Assembly: GCA_900100475.1 (NCBI GenBank)
Contig: FMTU01000006.1
Span: 186,001-250,000, forward strand
Length of the DNA stretch: 64,000 nucleotides
Reading direction: 5' to 3'
DNA from: Sphingobium faniae
GTDB taxonomy: Bacteria > Pseudomonadota > Alphaproteobacteria > Sphingomonadales > Sphingomonadaceae
The notes under the pieces are model-generated. The model did no database searches and was not told the origin of the DNA. It worked only from the letters and a program-made list of their open reading frames with translations. Positions 53,618 to 63,214 of the stretch are shown here, piece by piece. How positions within the stretch are numbered: position 1 is the first letter of the stretch; each line of letters starts with the position of its first letter. Position numbers and translations under genes: made by a program.

Positions 53618-55390
53618 ATGCGTCCCGACATTCCCACGCTGCTGCACGACATATTCGGCTTCTCCGGTTTTCGCGGGGTGCAGGAACAGGTGGTCGGCCG
53701 CGTCATGCAGGGGCAGGCGACGCTCGCCATCATGCCGACCGGCGCGGGCAAGTCGCTCTGCTATCAATTGCCCTCCGTCGCGCTGGAGGGCTGCTGCGTC
53801 GTCATCTCGCCGTTGATCGCCCTGATGCATGACCAGCTTCGCGCGGCGCAGGCGGTCGGCATCCGCGCCGCCAGCCTGACGAGCGTCGACACCGACTGGC
53901 GCGAGACGCAGGACCGGCTGCGCAATGGCGACCTCGACCTCCTCTATGTCGCGCCCGAACGCGCGACGGGGGAAGGCTTCCGCAGCCTGCTGCGCGCCGC
54001 CAACATCACCCTTTTCGCCATAGACGAGGCCCATTGCGTTTCCGAATGGGGGCATGATTTCCGCCCGGATTACCGCCTGCTCCGCCCCTTGCTGGACGAA
54101 TTTCCGCAAGTCCCCCGCCTCGCGCTGACCGCCACCGCCGACGCCCACACGCGCGAGGACATCCTCGTCCAGTTGGGCATCCCGCGCGAAGGCATGATCA
54201 TCGCGGGATTCGACCGCCCCAATATCCGCTATGCCGTCCACCCGCGCGACGGCCTGCCGCGCCAGCTCGCCGACCTCGCCGCCGCCAATCCCGGCCCCGG
54301 CATCGTCTACGCGCCCACCCGCGCCGCGACGGAAAAACTCGCCGAGGGCCTCTCGCGCGCCGGACGCCCGGTCAGCTTCTACCACGCCGGGCTGGACCCC
54401 AGGGTCCGCGCCGCCAATCAGGCCGCCTTCATCGCCAGCGAGGATATGGTGATGGTCGCCACCATCGCCTTTGGCATGGGCATCGACAAGCCCGACGTGC
54501 GCTTCGTCGCCCATGCGGGCCTGCCCAAATCCATCGAGGGCTATTATCAGGAATCGGGTCGCGCGGGCCGCGACGGCGAACCGGCGCAGGCGCATCTTTA
54601 TTGGGGCGCGGAGGATTTCGCCCGCGCCCGCCAGCGCATAGCGGAACTCGACCCCGCCCGGCAGCAGGGCGAACGCGCCCGCATCGCGGCGCTGGGCGCG
54701 CTGGTGGAAACGGGCACCTGCCGTCGCGCCATCCTGCTCCGCCATTTCGGGGAAGACCCGCCCGCCACCTGCGGCAATTGCGACAATTGCACGACGCCGC
54801 CCGCCAGCATCGACGCCACGCAGACGGCGCAAAAATTCCTCTCCGCCGTCTACCGCACCGGCCAGAGCTTTGGCACGGGCCATATCGAATCGGTCCTGAC
54901 CGGCGCGGTGACGGACAGGATTCGCGAGCGCGGTCATGACAGGATTTCCGTCTACGGCATCGTCGATGGCGAGGAAACCGCGCTGCTCCGCCCGGTTTCC
55001 CGCGCGCTGCTGGTCCGTGACGCGCTCGAAACCACCGAGCATGGCGGGCTGATGCTCGGCCCCAATGCGCGGCCCATCCTGCGCGGCGAGGAGGAAGTCC
55101 GCATCGTCTTGCCCCCCCGCCGCGAACGCCGCAAGCGGGGCGCCCGCACCGGCAGCGAAGCCAATCCCGTCGGCGATCCGCTGTTCGAGGCGCTGCGCGC
55201 CTGCCGCCGCGAACTGGCGCAGGAGGCAGGCGTGCCGCCCTATGTGATCTTCCACGATTCCACCTTGCGCGAAATGGCCGAGCAGCGCCCCGCGACCCTC
55301 GCCGAACTGGGCCGGATCAGCGGGGTGGGCCAGCGCAAGCTCGACGCCCATGGCACCGCTTTCCTCGCCGCGATCCGGCCCTTCGCCTGA
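53618..55390 (+). CDS. recQ: ATP-dependent DNA helicase RecQ
   Basis: A 590-residue 3'-5' helicase for recombination and fork repair. The Walker A lysine is Lys45 (TGAGKSLCYQLP), the DEAH box is residues 136-139, and AFGMGIDKPDVRFVAHAGLPKSIEGYYQE and SGRAGRDG are motifs V/VI. The zinc cysteines follow (Cys in TCRRAILLRHFGE and CGNCDNC), then a winged-helix domain, and an HRDC domain at the C-terminus (ATLAELGRISGVGQRKLDAHG). All domains are intact. Confidence 0.96.
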   Translation: MRPDIPTLLHDIFGFSGFRGVQEQVVGRVMQGQATLAIMPTGAGKSLCYQLPSVALEGCCVVISPLIALMHDQLRAAQAVGIRAASLTSVDTDWRETQDRLRNGDLDLLYVAPERATGEGFRSLLRAANITLFAIDEAHCVSEWGHDFRPDYRLLRPLLDEFPQVPRLALTATADAHTREDILVQLGIPREGMIIAGFDRPNIRYAVHPRDGLPRQLADLAAANPGPGIVYAPTRAATEKLAEGLSRAGRPVSFYHAGLDPRVRAANQAAFIASEDMVMVATIAFGMGIDKPDVRFVAHAGLPKSIEGYYQESGRAGRDGEPAQAHLYWGAEDFARARQRIAELDPARQQGERARIAALGALVETGTCRRAILLRHFGEDPPATCGNCDNCTTPPASIDATQTAQKFLSAVYRTGQSFGTGHIESVLTGAVTDRIRERGHDRISVYGIVDGEETALLRPVSRALLVRDALETTEHGGLMLGPNARPILRGEEEVRIVLPPRRERRKRGARTGSEANPVGDPLFEALRACRRELAQEAGVPPYVIFHDSTLREMAEQRPATLAELGRISGVGQRKLDAHGTAFLAAIRPFA

Positions 55391-55450
55391 TCCTTCCCCC
55401 TTGAATCCCGCCCTTCCAGAGCGCAAGGAAGGCGGCAAAGGAGACGCTCC

Positions 55451-55879
55451 ATGTTCCGCCAGCTTACCCCCCACATCCTCGTGTCGCCGCAGATCAGCGT
55501 GGCGGATGTCGAACAGGCGAAGGCGCAGGGCGTCACCGTCATCATCAACAACCGCCCCGATGACGAGGAACCGGGCCAGACCAACGGTCCCGACATCGAA
55601 GCCGCCGCCAAGGCCGCGGGCATCGCCTATGCCGCCGTCCCCGTCGCCCATGGCGGCTTCGCCCCGTGGCAGCTCGACGGCATGGCCGCCGCGCTGGGCC
55701 AGGCGGGGGAAGGCAAGGTGCTGGCCTATTGCCGCTCCGGCACGCGCAGCACGCTGCTTTGGGCGCTGACCCGCGCGCGGGCGGGCGACCATCCCGCCGC
55801 GCTGACCGAGCAGGCCGCCAGCGCGGGCTATGACGTGACGCCCGTCCGTCAGATCATGGACGCCCTCGCCGCAGGCTGA
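55451..55879 (+). CDS. TIGR01244/DUF442 beta-lactamase-hydrolase-like phosphatase/sulfurtransferase protein
   Basis: A 142-residue tyrosine-phosphatase-fold protein of the TIGR01244 (BLH) family. The P-loop is YCRSGTRST, the C-x5-R phosphatase pattern, and VTVIINNRPDDEEPGQ is the characteristic leader. The family appears alone or fused to Blh/ETHE1-type domains and is linked to sulfide handling in other bacteria. The next gene starts only about eight bases after its stop. Confidence 0.9.
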   Translation: MFRQLTPHILVSPQISVADVEQAKAQGVTVIINNRPDDEEPGQTNGPDIEAAAKAAGIAYAAVPVAHGGFAPWQLDGMAAALGQAGEGKVLAYCRSGTRSTLLWALTRARAGDHPAALTEQAASAGYDVTPVRQIMDALAAG

Positions 55880-55886
55880 TCGACCG

Positions 55887-57071
55887 ATTTCCAAAGACCA
55901 CGACCTTTACGACCTGATCGTCCTGGGCGCAGGCGGCGCCGGGCTGATGTGCGCCGCCACCGCGGGGCAGCGGGGCAAGCGCGTGCTGGTGATCGACCAC
56001 GCCCCCGAAGCGGGCAGGAAGATCGTCATTTCCGGCGGCGGCCGATGCAACTTCACCAATATCCATACCGCGCCCGACCGCTACATCTCCGCCAACCCCC
56101 ATTTCGCCAAGTCGGCGCTGGGCCGCTACACCCCCGGCGACTTCCTGACGCTGGTCGAGCGCCACAAGATCGCCTGGCATGAAAAGACCCTCGGCCAGCT
56201 TTTCTGCGACGGATCGGCGCGGCAGGTCGTCGCCATGCTGCTGGACGAATGCGCGGCGGGCGGGGTCGACGTCCGCCTTGGCCACCCCATCACGGCCGTG
56301 GACCATGCCGACGCCCGCTTCCGCGTCGCCCATGGCGATCGCACCGCCGCCGCCCCCGCGCTGGCGATTGCGACCGGCGGTCCTTCGATCCCGAAAATGG
56401 GGGCGACCACCTTCGCCTACGACCTCGCCCGCCGCTTCGGCCTCAAGGTGGTGGAGCCGCGCCCCGCGCTCGTGCCCCTGACGCTGGGCGGCGCGGACCT
56501 GCTCTTCCGCTCCCTCTCGGGCGTTTCGGCCGAAGTGGTCGCGCATTGCGGCAAGACCGCCTTCCGCGAAGCCGCGCTACTCACCCATCGCGGCCTGTCC
56601 GGCCCCGCGATCCTCCAGATTTCCTCCTACTGGCGGCATGGAGAGGCCATCGAACTCGACTTCCTCCCCGACCATCCGCAAGGCTGGCTCCCCGAAGCCA
56701 AGCGGCACAAGCCCCGCGCCACGCTGACCCAGATGCTTCGCGCCCATCTCCCCGATCGTCTGGCCGACGCCCTTTCCGAACGCCTCGCGCTTGCGGGCGA
56801 CCTCGCCAACCTTGCCGACAGGAAACTCGCCGAAGCCGAACGCCGCCTGTCCCGCTGGACCTTCACCCCCAACGGCACCGAAGGCTATGCCAAGGCCGAA
56901 GTCACTTCCGGCGGCATCGCCACCGACGGCCTGTCTTCGCGCACCATGGAGGCGCGCAAGACGCCCGGCCTCTACGCCATTGGCGAAGCGGTGGACGTCA
57001 CCGGATGGCTCGGCGGCTATAATTTCCAATGGGCCTGGGCCAGCGGCTGGGCGGCGGGCCAGGCGGTCTGA
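55887..57071 (+). CDS. HI0933/BaiN-family FAD-dependent oxidoreductase, apparent ATT start
   Basis: A flavoprotein of about 394 residues in the HI0933 (YhiN/BaiN) group. The N-terminal FAD loop reads LIVLGAGGAGLMCAATAG, followed by AGRKIVISGGGRCNFTN, and the C-terminal end is VTSGGIATDGLS, then VDVTGWLGGYNFQWAWASG. All family motifs are intact, yet no ATG, GTG or TTG lies in frame from 55770 to 55946. The first ATG (55947) would cut off the FAD loop. The best place for the start is ATT 55887 (ISKDHDLYDLIVLG, where relatives should read MSKD); CTG 55914 is an alternative. Substrate unknown. Confidence 0.8.
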   Translation: MSKDHDLYDLIVLGAGGAGLMCAATAGQRGKRVLVIDHAPEAGRKIVISGGGRCNFTNIHTAPDRYISANPHFAKSALGRYTPGDFLTLVERHKIAWHEKTLGQLFCDGSARQVVAMLLDECAAGGVDVRLGHPITAVDHADARFRVAHGDRTAAAPALAIATGGPSIPKMGATTFAYDLARRFGLKVVEPRPALVPLTLGGADLLFRSLSGVSAEVVAHCGKTAFREAALLTHRGLSGPAILQISSYWRHGEAIELDFLPDHPQGWLPEAKRHKPRATLTQMLRAHLPDRLADALSERLALAGDLANLADRKLAEAERRLSRWTFTPNGTEGYAKAEVTSGGIATDGLSSRTMEARKTPGLYAIGEAVDVTGWLGGYNFQWAWASGWAAGQAV

Positions 57072-57090
57072 CGCAAATGGGACCGGCCGT

Positions 57091-58872
57091 TCAGTTCAGC
57101 AGCACCAGCGTCGTGCAGACCGCCAGCCCCACCGCGATGTTGAGCGGCACGCCGATGCGGACGAAATCGGCGAAGCGATAGTCCCCCGCCGCATAGACCA
57201 GCGCGTTGGTCTGATAGCCGATGGGCGTCGCGAAACAGGCCGATGCGCCGATCATCAGCGCGATCACCAGCGGCAGCGGATCGACGCCCAGTTGCCGCGC
57301 CAGCGCGATGGTGATGGGCGTCATCAGCGCCGCGACCGCATTGTTGCTGAGCAGTTCCGACAGGATCAACGCGAAGAAATAGATGATGAAGACCAGCGAC
57401 CAGGCGGGCGCGATTTCCAGCAGCGGGGTGATCCATCCGACCATCAGCGCGACGCTGCCCGCATGTTCGAGCGCAAGGCCCACGGCCAGCATCGCGAAGA
57501 TCAGCACCAGCACGTCGCCGTCGATGGCGCTCCATGCCTCCTCCGCGTCGATGCAGCGGGTGACGAGGATGACGCCCACGCCCAGAAAGGCGGCAAGGCC
57601 GATGCTGATGACGTCGAGCGCGGCGAAGATCACCACGGCGATCATGGCGAGGATGGCGATCCATGCCTTGTTGCGGCGGAAGGCGCGGGTGCGGCTGATG
57701 TCCACGCCGATCAGGTGGGGATGGTTGCGCAGCGAGCGGATGGCGTCGTCGCTCCCGGCGATCAGCAGCCGGTCCGCGCCGCGGATGCGGGCGTCGGCCA
57801 GATCGGGGCCGGGCAGATGGCGCGCGCGGTGCATCCCGATGATGCGGATGCGAAGGGCATGGAGGAAAGGGATATCCATCAGCCGGTCGCCGGTGGACGG
57901 GTGGCTGGGCGCGACCATCGCTTCGATCACCGTGCCTTCGTGCGAGGAGGTTTCGGAATCGGCCGCGATGCCGAGTTCAAAACGGCCCGATTCGCGCAGG
58001 GTCATGATCGCGGTGCCATCGGCCCGGACGATCAGGCGGTCGCCCGCCTTCAATTCCTCCTCGTCCAGATCGGCGCGCCGGATCTCTCCGGCGCGCTTGA
58101 GGCCCAGCAGCACGATCGAACGGCCGAACAGGTTGAGCGAGCCGATTTCCCGCCCGATCAGGTCGCTTTCATGCGGGACCACCAGTTCGGTCAGATATTC
58201 CTGCACCGTGCCGCCATCGTCGCTGCCGATGGCCGGTTCATCGCTGGGGAGGAGGAAGGAAAGGCAAACCAGCGTCACGATCCCCGCCAGCGTGCCCGCT
58301 ATGCCATAAGGGGTGATGGTGAAGATGCCGATCGGCTCCATGCCCTGTTCCGTGGCGATGCCCGCGACGATCAGGTTGGTGGACGTGCCGATGAGGGTGA
58401 TGCAGCCGCTCATCACCGCGACGGCGTTCATGGGCATCAACAGCTTCTTGACCGGGATGGCGGTCGCCTGCGCCAGTTTGAAGACGATGGGGATCAACAG
58501 CACCACCACCGGCGTGTTGTTGAGGAAGCAGGAGATGACGACCGTGCCCGCCGTGACTTCAGCCAGGGCGAGCCGGGGATGCTGTTTCGCGCGGGTCATG
58601 ATGATGTCGGCGACGCGGTTGATCGTGCCGGTGCGGATCAGCGCGCCCGACAGCACCAGCATCGCCGCGACGGTCAGCGGCGCGGGATTGGCGAAGACGG
58701 AAAACAGGCTTTTTTCGTCGAGCAGGCCCAGCACCGCATAGGCGCAGGCCCCCAGCACCGCGACGACGCTGGCGGGATAGCGTTCCCGCAGGAACGCGAC
58801 GAACATGCAGGCGAGGATGACGAGACCGATCTCCGCGCGATAGACGCCCAGAAGCGCCGTCACCATATGCAT
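57091..58872 (-). CDS. SLC13-family permease with RCK/TrkA-C domains
   Basis: A 593-residue membrane protein of the DASS/SLC13 group (dicarboxylate, sulfate and similar anions). The first half has TVAAMLVLSGALIRTGTINRV and CFLNNTPVVVLLIPI, with the SNT-like signature IGTSTNLIVAG. In the middle are two cytoplasmic TrkA-C regulatory domains (GSLNLFGRSIVLLGLKRAG, LKAGDRLIVRADG). The second helix bundle ends with ATPIGYQTNALVYAAGDYRFADFVRIG. The substrate (sulfate, silicate or other) cannot be fixed. Convergent with the flavoprotein gene. Confidence 0.9.
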   Translation of the reverse strand: MHMVTALLGVYRAEIGLVILACMFVAFLRERYPASVVAVLGACAYAVLGLLDEKSLFSVFANPAPLTVAAMLVLSGALIRTGTINRVADIIMTRAKQHPRLALAEVTAGTVVISCFLNNTPVVVLLIPIVFKLAQATAIPVKKLLMPMNAVAVMSGCITLIGTSTNLIVAGIATEQGMEPIGIFTITPYGIAGTLAGIVTLVCLSFLLPSDEPAIGSDDGGTVQEYLTELVVPHESDLIGREIGSLNLFGRSIVLLGLKRAGEIRRADLDEEELKAGDRLIVRADGTAIMTLRESGRFELGIAADSETSSHEGTVIEAMVAPSHPSTGDRLMDIPFLHALRIRIIGMHRARHLPGPDLADARIRGADRLLIAGSDDAIRSLRNHPHLIGVDISRTRAFRRNKAWIAILAMIAVVIFAALDVISIGLAAFLGVGVILVTRCIDAEEAWSAIDGDVLVLIFAMLAVGLALEHAGSVALMVGWITPLLEIAPAWSLVFIIYFFALILSELLSNNAVAALMTPITIALARQLGVDPLPLVIALMIGASACFATPIGYQTNALVYAAGDYRFADFVRIGVPLNIAVGLAVCTTLVLLN

Positions 58873-58923
58873 TGAAGGTCGTTCCCCTGTTGCTCGCGCG
58901 GTCGCGTCGCTTCGCGGTCCTTA

Positions 58924-58952
58924 GAGCATCATGCGCGAAATCGGAACCTCCC
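58924..58952. repeat. AGAGCAT-type intergenic repeat element
   Basis: AGAGCATCATGCGCGAAAT followed by CGGAACC resembles the short AGAGCATGAT...GAAAA...GGAACC element spread between genes in many alphaproteobacteria. The assignment is from memory of that motif and only one copy of this form is in the window. Confidence 0.45.
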
Positions 58953-59016
58953 GCGTTCGCCAGGGCGGGTTCGGGCGGGTCTGATCTGCGCGATGTTTCG
59001 GAAAATTCAACGAAAT

Positions 59017-59044
59017 GGGCCAGCCATGGTTGCATGGCTGGCCC
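59017..59044 (-). terminator. 12-bp hairpin downstream of aroC
   Basis: GGGCCAGCCATG pairs perfectly with CATGGCTGGCCC around a GTTG loop. On the minus strand ATTTCGTTGAATTTT follows, a poor T-run. It may terminate the dnaJ-yihY-fabI-aroC row, which ends 190 bases away. Confidence 0.5.
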
Positions 59045-59236
59045 GTGTTCGCGGCTTGAGGGGACGCTTTATGGTCATGCCCGCGCAATGCGGAGACTTT
59101 CCCCATGCTTACGCTCTGCCGCTCGCCCTCCCGCGGGCGATCCGTAACAGGAGTGTAACGCAGATCGGGCGAGTCGTCTTGTCCTATATGCGGCTTGATC
59201 GACGGAATGGCGCGGTTCGCCGCTTGGGAAAGGGGG

Positions 59237-60310
59237 TCAGCGCTCCCCGCACTGGGCGCGGTCGAGAAGATATTGGTCGGCCAGCACCAGCGCCATCATC
59301 GCTTCCACCACCGGCACGCCGCGGATGCCGACGCAGGGGTCGTGGCGGCCTTTGGTCACGATGTCGGACGCTGCGCCTTCGCGGGTCACGGTTTCGACCG
59401 GGATCAGGATCGAACTGGTGGGCTTGAAGGCGACGCGCAATTTGATCGGCTGGCCGGTCGAGATGCCGCCCGCAACGCCGCCCGCATGGTTGGCGAGGAA
59501 CTGGGGACCACCCTCTCCGGGCCGCATCGGGTCTGCATTCTGCTCGCCGCGCAGGCGGGCGGCGGCGAAACCGTCGCCGATCTCCACGCCCTTGACCGCA
59601 TTGATGCTCATCATCGCGGCGGCCAGGTCGCTGTCCAGCTTGGCATAGAGCGGCGCGCCCCAGCCTGCCGGGACGCCCGATGCGATGCATTCCACCACCG
59701 CGCCAAGCGACGATCCGTCGAGGCGGGCCTCGTCCACCAGCTTTTCCCAGCGTTGGGCGGCCTGCGGGTCGGGGCAGAAGAAGGGGTTGTTGTCGATCTC
59801 GCTCGCATCGAAACGGGCGGGGTCGATGACGTCGCCGCCAATCTCGCTCACATAGGCGAAGATGTCGATGTCCGGGATGACAAGACGCGCGACCGCGCCC
59901 GCCGCCACCCGGCTCGCGGTTTCGCGGGCAGAGGAGCGGCCGCCGCCGCGATAGTCGCGAAAGCCATATTTGGCGTCATAGGCATAGTCGGCATGGCCGG
60001 GGCGGTAAGCCTTGGCGACTTCGGAATAATCCTTCGACCGCTGGTCGGTATTCTCGATCATCAGGCTGATCGGCGTGCCGGTGGTGCGCCCCTCGAACAC
60101 GCCGGAAAGGATGCGGACTTCATCCGGCTCGCGGCGCTGGGTGGTGAATTTGGAGGTGCCGGGCTTGCGCTTGTCGAGGAAGGGCTGAATGTCCGCTTCG
60201 CTCAAGGGCAGGCCCGGCGGGCAGCCGTCCACGACCGCGCCGATGGCGGGGCCATGGCTCTCGCCCCAGGTGGTGAAGCGGAACACGCGGCCGAATGTAT
60301 TGAAGCTCAT
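59237..60310 (-). CDS. aroC: Chorismate synthase
   Basis: Last step of the shikimate pathway: EPSP to chorismate, using reduced FMN. The 357 residues hold all three family signatures: [19 protein letters not shown] near the N-terminus, [20 protein letters not shown] in the middle, and [24 protein letters not shown] near the C-terminus. AGGAAATCCCC precedes the ATG. It lies 36 bases after fabI on the same strand. Confidence 0.97.
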   Translation of the reverse strand: MSFNTFGRVFRFTTWGESHGPAIGAVVDGCPPGLPLSEADIQPFLDKRKPGTSKFTTQRREPDEVRILSGVFEGRTTGTPISLMIENTDQRSKDYSEVAKAYRPGHADYAYDAKYGFRDYRGGGRSSARETASRVAAGAVARLVIPDIDIFAYVSEIGGDVIDPARFDASEIDNNPFFCPDPQAAQRWEKLVDEARLDGSSLGAVVECIASGVPAGWGAPLYAKLDSDLAAAMMSINAVKGVEIGDGFAAARLRGEQNADPMRPGEGGPQFLANHAGGVAGGISTGQPIKLRVAFKPTSSILIPVETVTREGAASDIVTKGRHDPCVGIRGVPVVEAMMALVLADQYLLDRAQCGER

Positions 60311-60346
60311 GGGGATTTCCTGTCCGGTCCGGTCGCGTCCCGCCGA

Positions 60347-61153
60347 TCACTTGTCGAGCGCGATGTCGGGGGCGTCTTCGGCCTTCATGCCGATGACGTT
60401 GTAGCCCGCGTCGACATGATGGACTTCGCCGGTCACGCCCGAGGCGAGGTCGGAGAGGAGGTAAAGGCCCGCGCCGCCGACATCCTCGATGGTGACGTTG
60501 CGGCGCAGCGGCGAGTTCAGTTCATTCCACTTCATGATGTAGCGGAAATCGCCGATGCCGCTCGCCGCCAGCGTCTTGATGGGGCCGGCGGAGATCGCGT
60601 TGACGCGGATGTTTTCGGGTCCCAGGTCCATCGCCAGATATTTGACGCTGGTTTCCAGCGCCGCCTTGGCCACGCCCATGACATTGTAATGGGGGATCAC
60701 CTTTTCCGCGCCATAATAGCTGAGCGTCAGCAAGCTGCCGCCTTCCGCCATCAGCGCGCGGGCGCGCTTTGCCACCGCGACGAAACTGTAGGCGGAGATG
60801 TTCATCGTCAGCAGGAAATTTTCGAGGCTGGTGTCGACATATTTGCCGCGCAGTTCGTTCTTGTCGGAAAAGCCGATGGCATGGACCACGAAGTCCAGCC
60901 TGCCCCAGCGCGTCTTGATCTCGTCAAAGGCGATGTCGAGCTTTTCCATGTCGGACACGTCGCAGTCGATCAGGAAATCCGATCCCAGTTCCTCCGCCAG
61001 CGGCTTCACGCGCTTGCCCAGCGCCTCGCCCTGATAGGAGAAAGCCAGCTCCGCGCCCTGCGCGCCCAGGGCCTTCGAAATGCCCCAGGCCAGCGACTTG
61101 TCGTTCGCAAGGCCCATGATGAGGCCACGCTTTCCTGCCATCAACCCGTTCAT
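60347..61153 (-). CDS. fabI: Enoyl-[ACP] reductase (NADH) FabI
   Basis: Reduces the double bond in each fatty-acid elongation cycle. The 268-residue SDR protein starts MNGLMAGKRGLIMGLANDKSLAWGI and has the Y-x6-K catalytic pair in HYNVMGVAKAAL. RVNAISAGPIKTLAASGI is the conserved nucleotide/substrate loop. It is the target of triclosan in other bacteria. It overlaps the YihY gene by four bases, so it is co-translated with it. Confidence 0.95.
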   Translation of the reverse strand: MNGLMAGKRGLIMGLANDKSLAWGISKALGAQGAELAFSYQGEALGKRVKPLAEELGSDFLIDCDVSDMEKLDIAFDEIKTRWGRLDFVVHAIGFSDKNELRGKYVDTSLENFLLTMNISAYSFVAVAKRARALMAEGGSLLTLSYYGAEKVIPHYNVMGVAKAALETSVKYLAMDLGPENIRVNAISAGPIKTLAASGIGDFRYIMKWNELNSPLRRNVTIEDVGGAGLYLLSDLASGVTGEVHHVDAGYNVIGMKAEDAPDIALDK

Positions 61154-62109
61154 TCGTCCGTCCCGTTCCCTTTACCGTCAGGCGCTTCTTCCTCTTCGGG
61201 GAATTCAGCGAGCGCCGCATTGAGTTCCGCGCCAATTACCACGCCAAGCCCGACGAGGAAGAAAAAAATGAGGGTGATCATCACCCCCGCCAGACTGCCA
61301 TAGGTGCGATCATAGCTGCCGAGCAAGGACAAGGTTGGCGGCAGCAGCAGCGTCACGGCATACCACCACAGCGTCGTGGCCAGCGCGCCCGGCCATTTGG
61401 GGAAGCGCGCGCCCTTGTAAAGGCTGGGCGTCAGCGACCAGTAAAGCGACCAGAGCGAAAGGAAAAGGATGGCGGCGGGCACCGCCTTTGTCAGGGTGAC
61501 GATACGGATGGCTTCGTCGGCGAAGGGGAAAAGCCGGTGGATGAGCTGGTCGACGGCCGTCACCATGACCTGAAGCGAAAAGGAGAACATGACCGCCAGC
61601 ACGCTGGCCAGCGTGATGCCGATGGCGGTCAGCCGGTAGTGGAGGAAGGAACGCGTGCTTTTCGTGCCATAGGCGCGCCGCAGGATGTCGCGGATCGTCT
61701 CGATCAGGCTGCCCACGGTCCACAGGCCGACAAGGGCGCCCAGCCAGAGCAGCGGCCCGGTGCGGGCGGCGAGCACGTCGGCGATGGGCTGGCGGATCAC
61801 ATCGGCGACGCCATGCGGCAGATTGTCGAGAAAAGCGCCGACCGCCGCCAGCCCGTCCTGCGACCGGCCAAAGATGCTCGCCACCGCCGCCGCCACGATG
61901 AAGAAGGGGAAGAGCGCCACCAGCGAGAGATAGGCCAGGTTCCCGGCATGGATGAAACCGTCGCTATAAGTGCCGACGGCGACCCGCTTCATGACCTCGA
62001 AAGCGTGGCTGCCGGGGCGGACCCGGTCGATATGGCGGTGAAGGCGGCTGCGTGCCTGCCGCGCGACATGGCGGCGCGATTCAGGGGAAAGGGGTGAAGG
62101 CTGCGGCAT
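61150..62109 (-). CDS. YihY/BrkB-family inner-membrane protein
   Basis: A 319-residue membrane protein of the YihY (virulence factor BrkB) family, with about six helices. Visible family stretches are NLAYLSLVALFPFFIVAAAV, RAYGTKSTRSFLHYRLTAIG and SLYKGARFPKWPGALATTLWWY. The acidic C-terminus (ALAEFPEEEEAPDGKG) is variable. It has no settled function; it is not a nuclease despite old RNase BN labels. It overlaps fabI and follows the J-protein gene. Confidence 0.87.
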   Translation of the reverse strand: MPQPSPLSPESRRHVARQARSRLHRHIDRVRPGSHAFEVMKRVAVGTYSDGFIHAGNLAYLSLVALFPFFIVAAAVASIFGRSQDGLAAVGAFLDNLPHGVADVIRQPIADVLAARTGPLLWLGALVGLWTVGSLIETIRDILRRAYGTKSTRSFLHYRLTAIGITLASVLAVMFSFSLQVMVTAVDQLIHRLFPFADEAIRIVTLTKAVPAAILFLSLWSLYWSLTPSLYKGARFPKWPGALATTLWWYAVTLLLPPTLSLLGSYDRTYGSLAGVMITLIFFFLVGLGVVIGAELNAALAEFPEEEEAPDGKGNGTDE

Positions 62110-62124
62110 TCGCCCCCCAACGCC

Positions 62125-63075
62125 TCAGACGCCAAGATGGGATCGGACGGCGCGGCTGTCCTGCCAGGTTTCCATCAGCGCCCTGATCGCCGGATCGTCG
62201 GCGGGGACGTCGATCTGGAGCGTGACGAGCTGGTCGCCGCGCTGGCCGCCTTTGGCGGTGAAGCCCTTGCCGCGCAGGCGCAGCGTCTTGCCGGAACTGG
62301 AACCGGCGGGGACGCCCAGCATCACCGGGCCATCGACGGTGGGCACCTTGACCTTGCCGCCCTTCACCGCTTCGTCGAGCGTGATGGGGAGGTCGAGCAG
62401 CACATTGTCGCCGTCGCGCCGGAAGAAGGGATGCGGCTTCACGTCGAGGGTGACGATGGCGTCGCCCGCGCCGCCGGGGCCGGGCTGGCCCTTGCCGGAA
62501 AGGCGCATCTGAGTGCCGCTCTCCACGCCCGGCGACAGTTTGAGGTCAATGGTCTTGCCGTCCTGAAGCGTGATGCGCTGGGGGGCGAGCGTCGCCGCGT
62601 CGACGAAGGACACGGCCAGGCGATAGGCGGTGTTCGCGCCTTTTTGCGGGGGAGCGTTGCGGCCAAAGCCAAAGCCGCCGCCTCCACCGCTGGCGCGCCG
62701 CGCGCCGCCGCCGCCGAACAGCCCTTCGAAAATGTCGCCGAAATCCGCGCCGCCGCCGTTGAATTCAAAGCCGCCCGCTTGCCCCCCACCGCCCGGATGG
62801 CCGCGAAAGCCGCCGCCCGCGCCGCCGCCGCCAAAACCGAAGGGCGCGGTCGGATTGCCGTCCGCGTCGATCTCTCCCCGGTCGAAGCGGGCGCGCTTGT
62901 CCTTGTCGGACAGCAGGTCATAGGCGCCGGTGATAGAGGAGAATTTCTCCGCCGCCTTCGGATTGTCCTTGTTCCGGTCGGGATGCAGTGCCTTGGCGAG
63001 CTTGCGATAGGCGGATTTGATTTCCGTCTCGCTCGCGCCCCTTGCGACGCCCAAGGTGGAATAGGGATCGGCCAT
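62125..63075 (-). CDS. Type II J-domain chaperone (DnaJ C-terminal domain, CbpA-like)
   Basis: A 316-residue co-chaperone for DnaK. The J-domain (residues 1-70) includes KLAKALHPDRNKDNPKA with the HPD tripeptide. A Gly/Phe-rich region spans residues ~78-150. The C-terminal substrate-binding beta domains follow (VTLDVKPHPFFRRDGDNVLLDLPI and VMLGVPAGSSSGKTLRLRGKGF). The cysteine-rich zinc domain of DnaJ is absent, so this is the CbpA/type II form. It is first in the minus-strand row J-yihY-fabI-aroC. Confidence 0.94.
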   Translation of the reverse strand: MADPYSTLGVARGASETEIKSAYRKLAKALHPDRNKDNPKAAEKFSSITGAYDLLSDKDKRARFDRGEIDADGNPTAPFGFGGGGAGGGFRGHPGGGGQAGGFEFNGGGADFGDIFEGLFGGGGARRASGGGGGFGFGRNAPPQKGANTAYRLAVSFVDAATLAPQRITLQDGKTIDLKLSPGVESGTQMRLSGKGQPGPGGAGDAIVTLDVKPHPFFRRDGDNVLLDLPITLDEAVKGGKVKVPTVDGPVMLGVPAGSSSGKTLRLRGKGFTAKGGQRGDQLVTLQIDVPADDPAIRALMETWQDSRAVRSHLGV

Positions 63076-63214
63076 CTATACTGTGCTGCCTCTGATCGTG
63101 AAAAGCGGTTTGCCCATCTATGTGGAGAAAAGCCCCGTCCGCTTCAAGTCGCAGTTGGCAAGCGTGACCAGCCCATATCGACAGCAAGGACAGGCTTCTT
63201 CATAAGGTCGCGCC

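Larger units (their letters stand above)
58873..59236. other. Intergenic region between the SLC13 gene and aroC
   Basis: 364 bases with no convincing gene. It includes an AGAGCATCATGCGCG element near 58924 (of the kind scattered through alphaproteobacterial genomes), a perfect 12-bp hairpin at 59017-59044, and GC-rich unique sequence. It lies upstream of the SLC13 gene and downstream of aroC. Confidence 0.6.

Noticed and set aside
53516..55894. A 792-codon minus-strand frame opposite recQ and the DUF442 gene
   Set aside because: No domain is recognisable, and both plus-strand genes are full-length and conserved. It is a GC-driven shadow.
56791..58875. A 694-codon plus-strand frame, Asp/Gln/His-rich
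   Set aside because: It is the antisense of the SLC13 permease and the flavoprotein tail, with unnatural composition.
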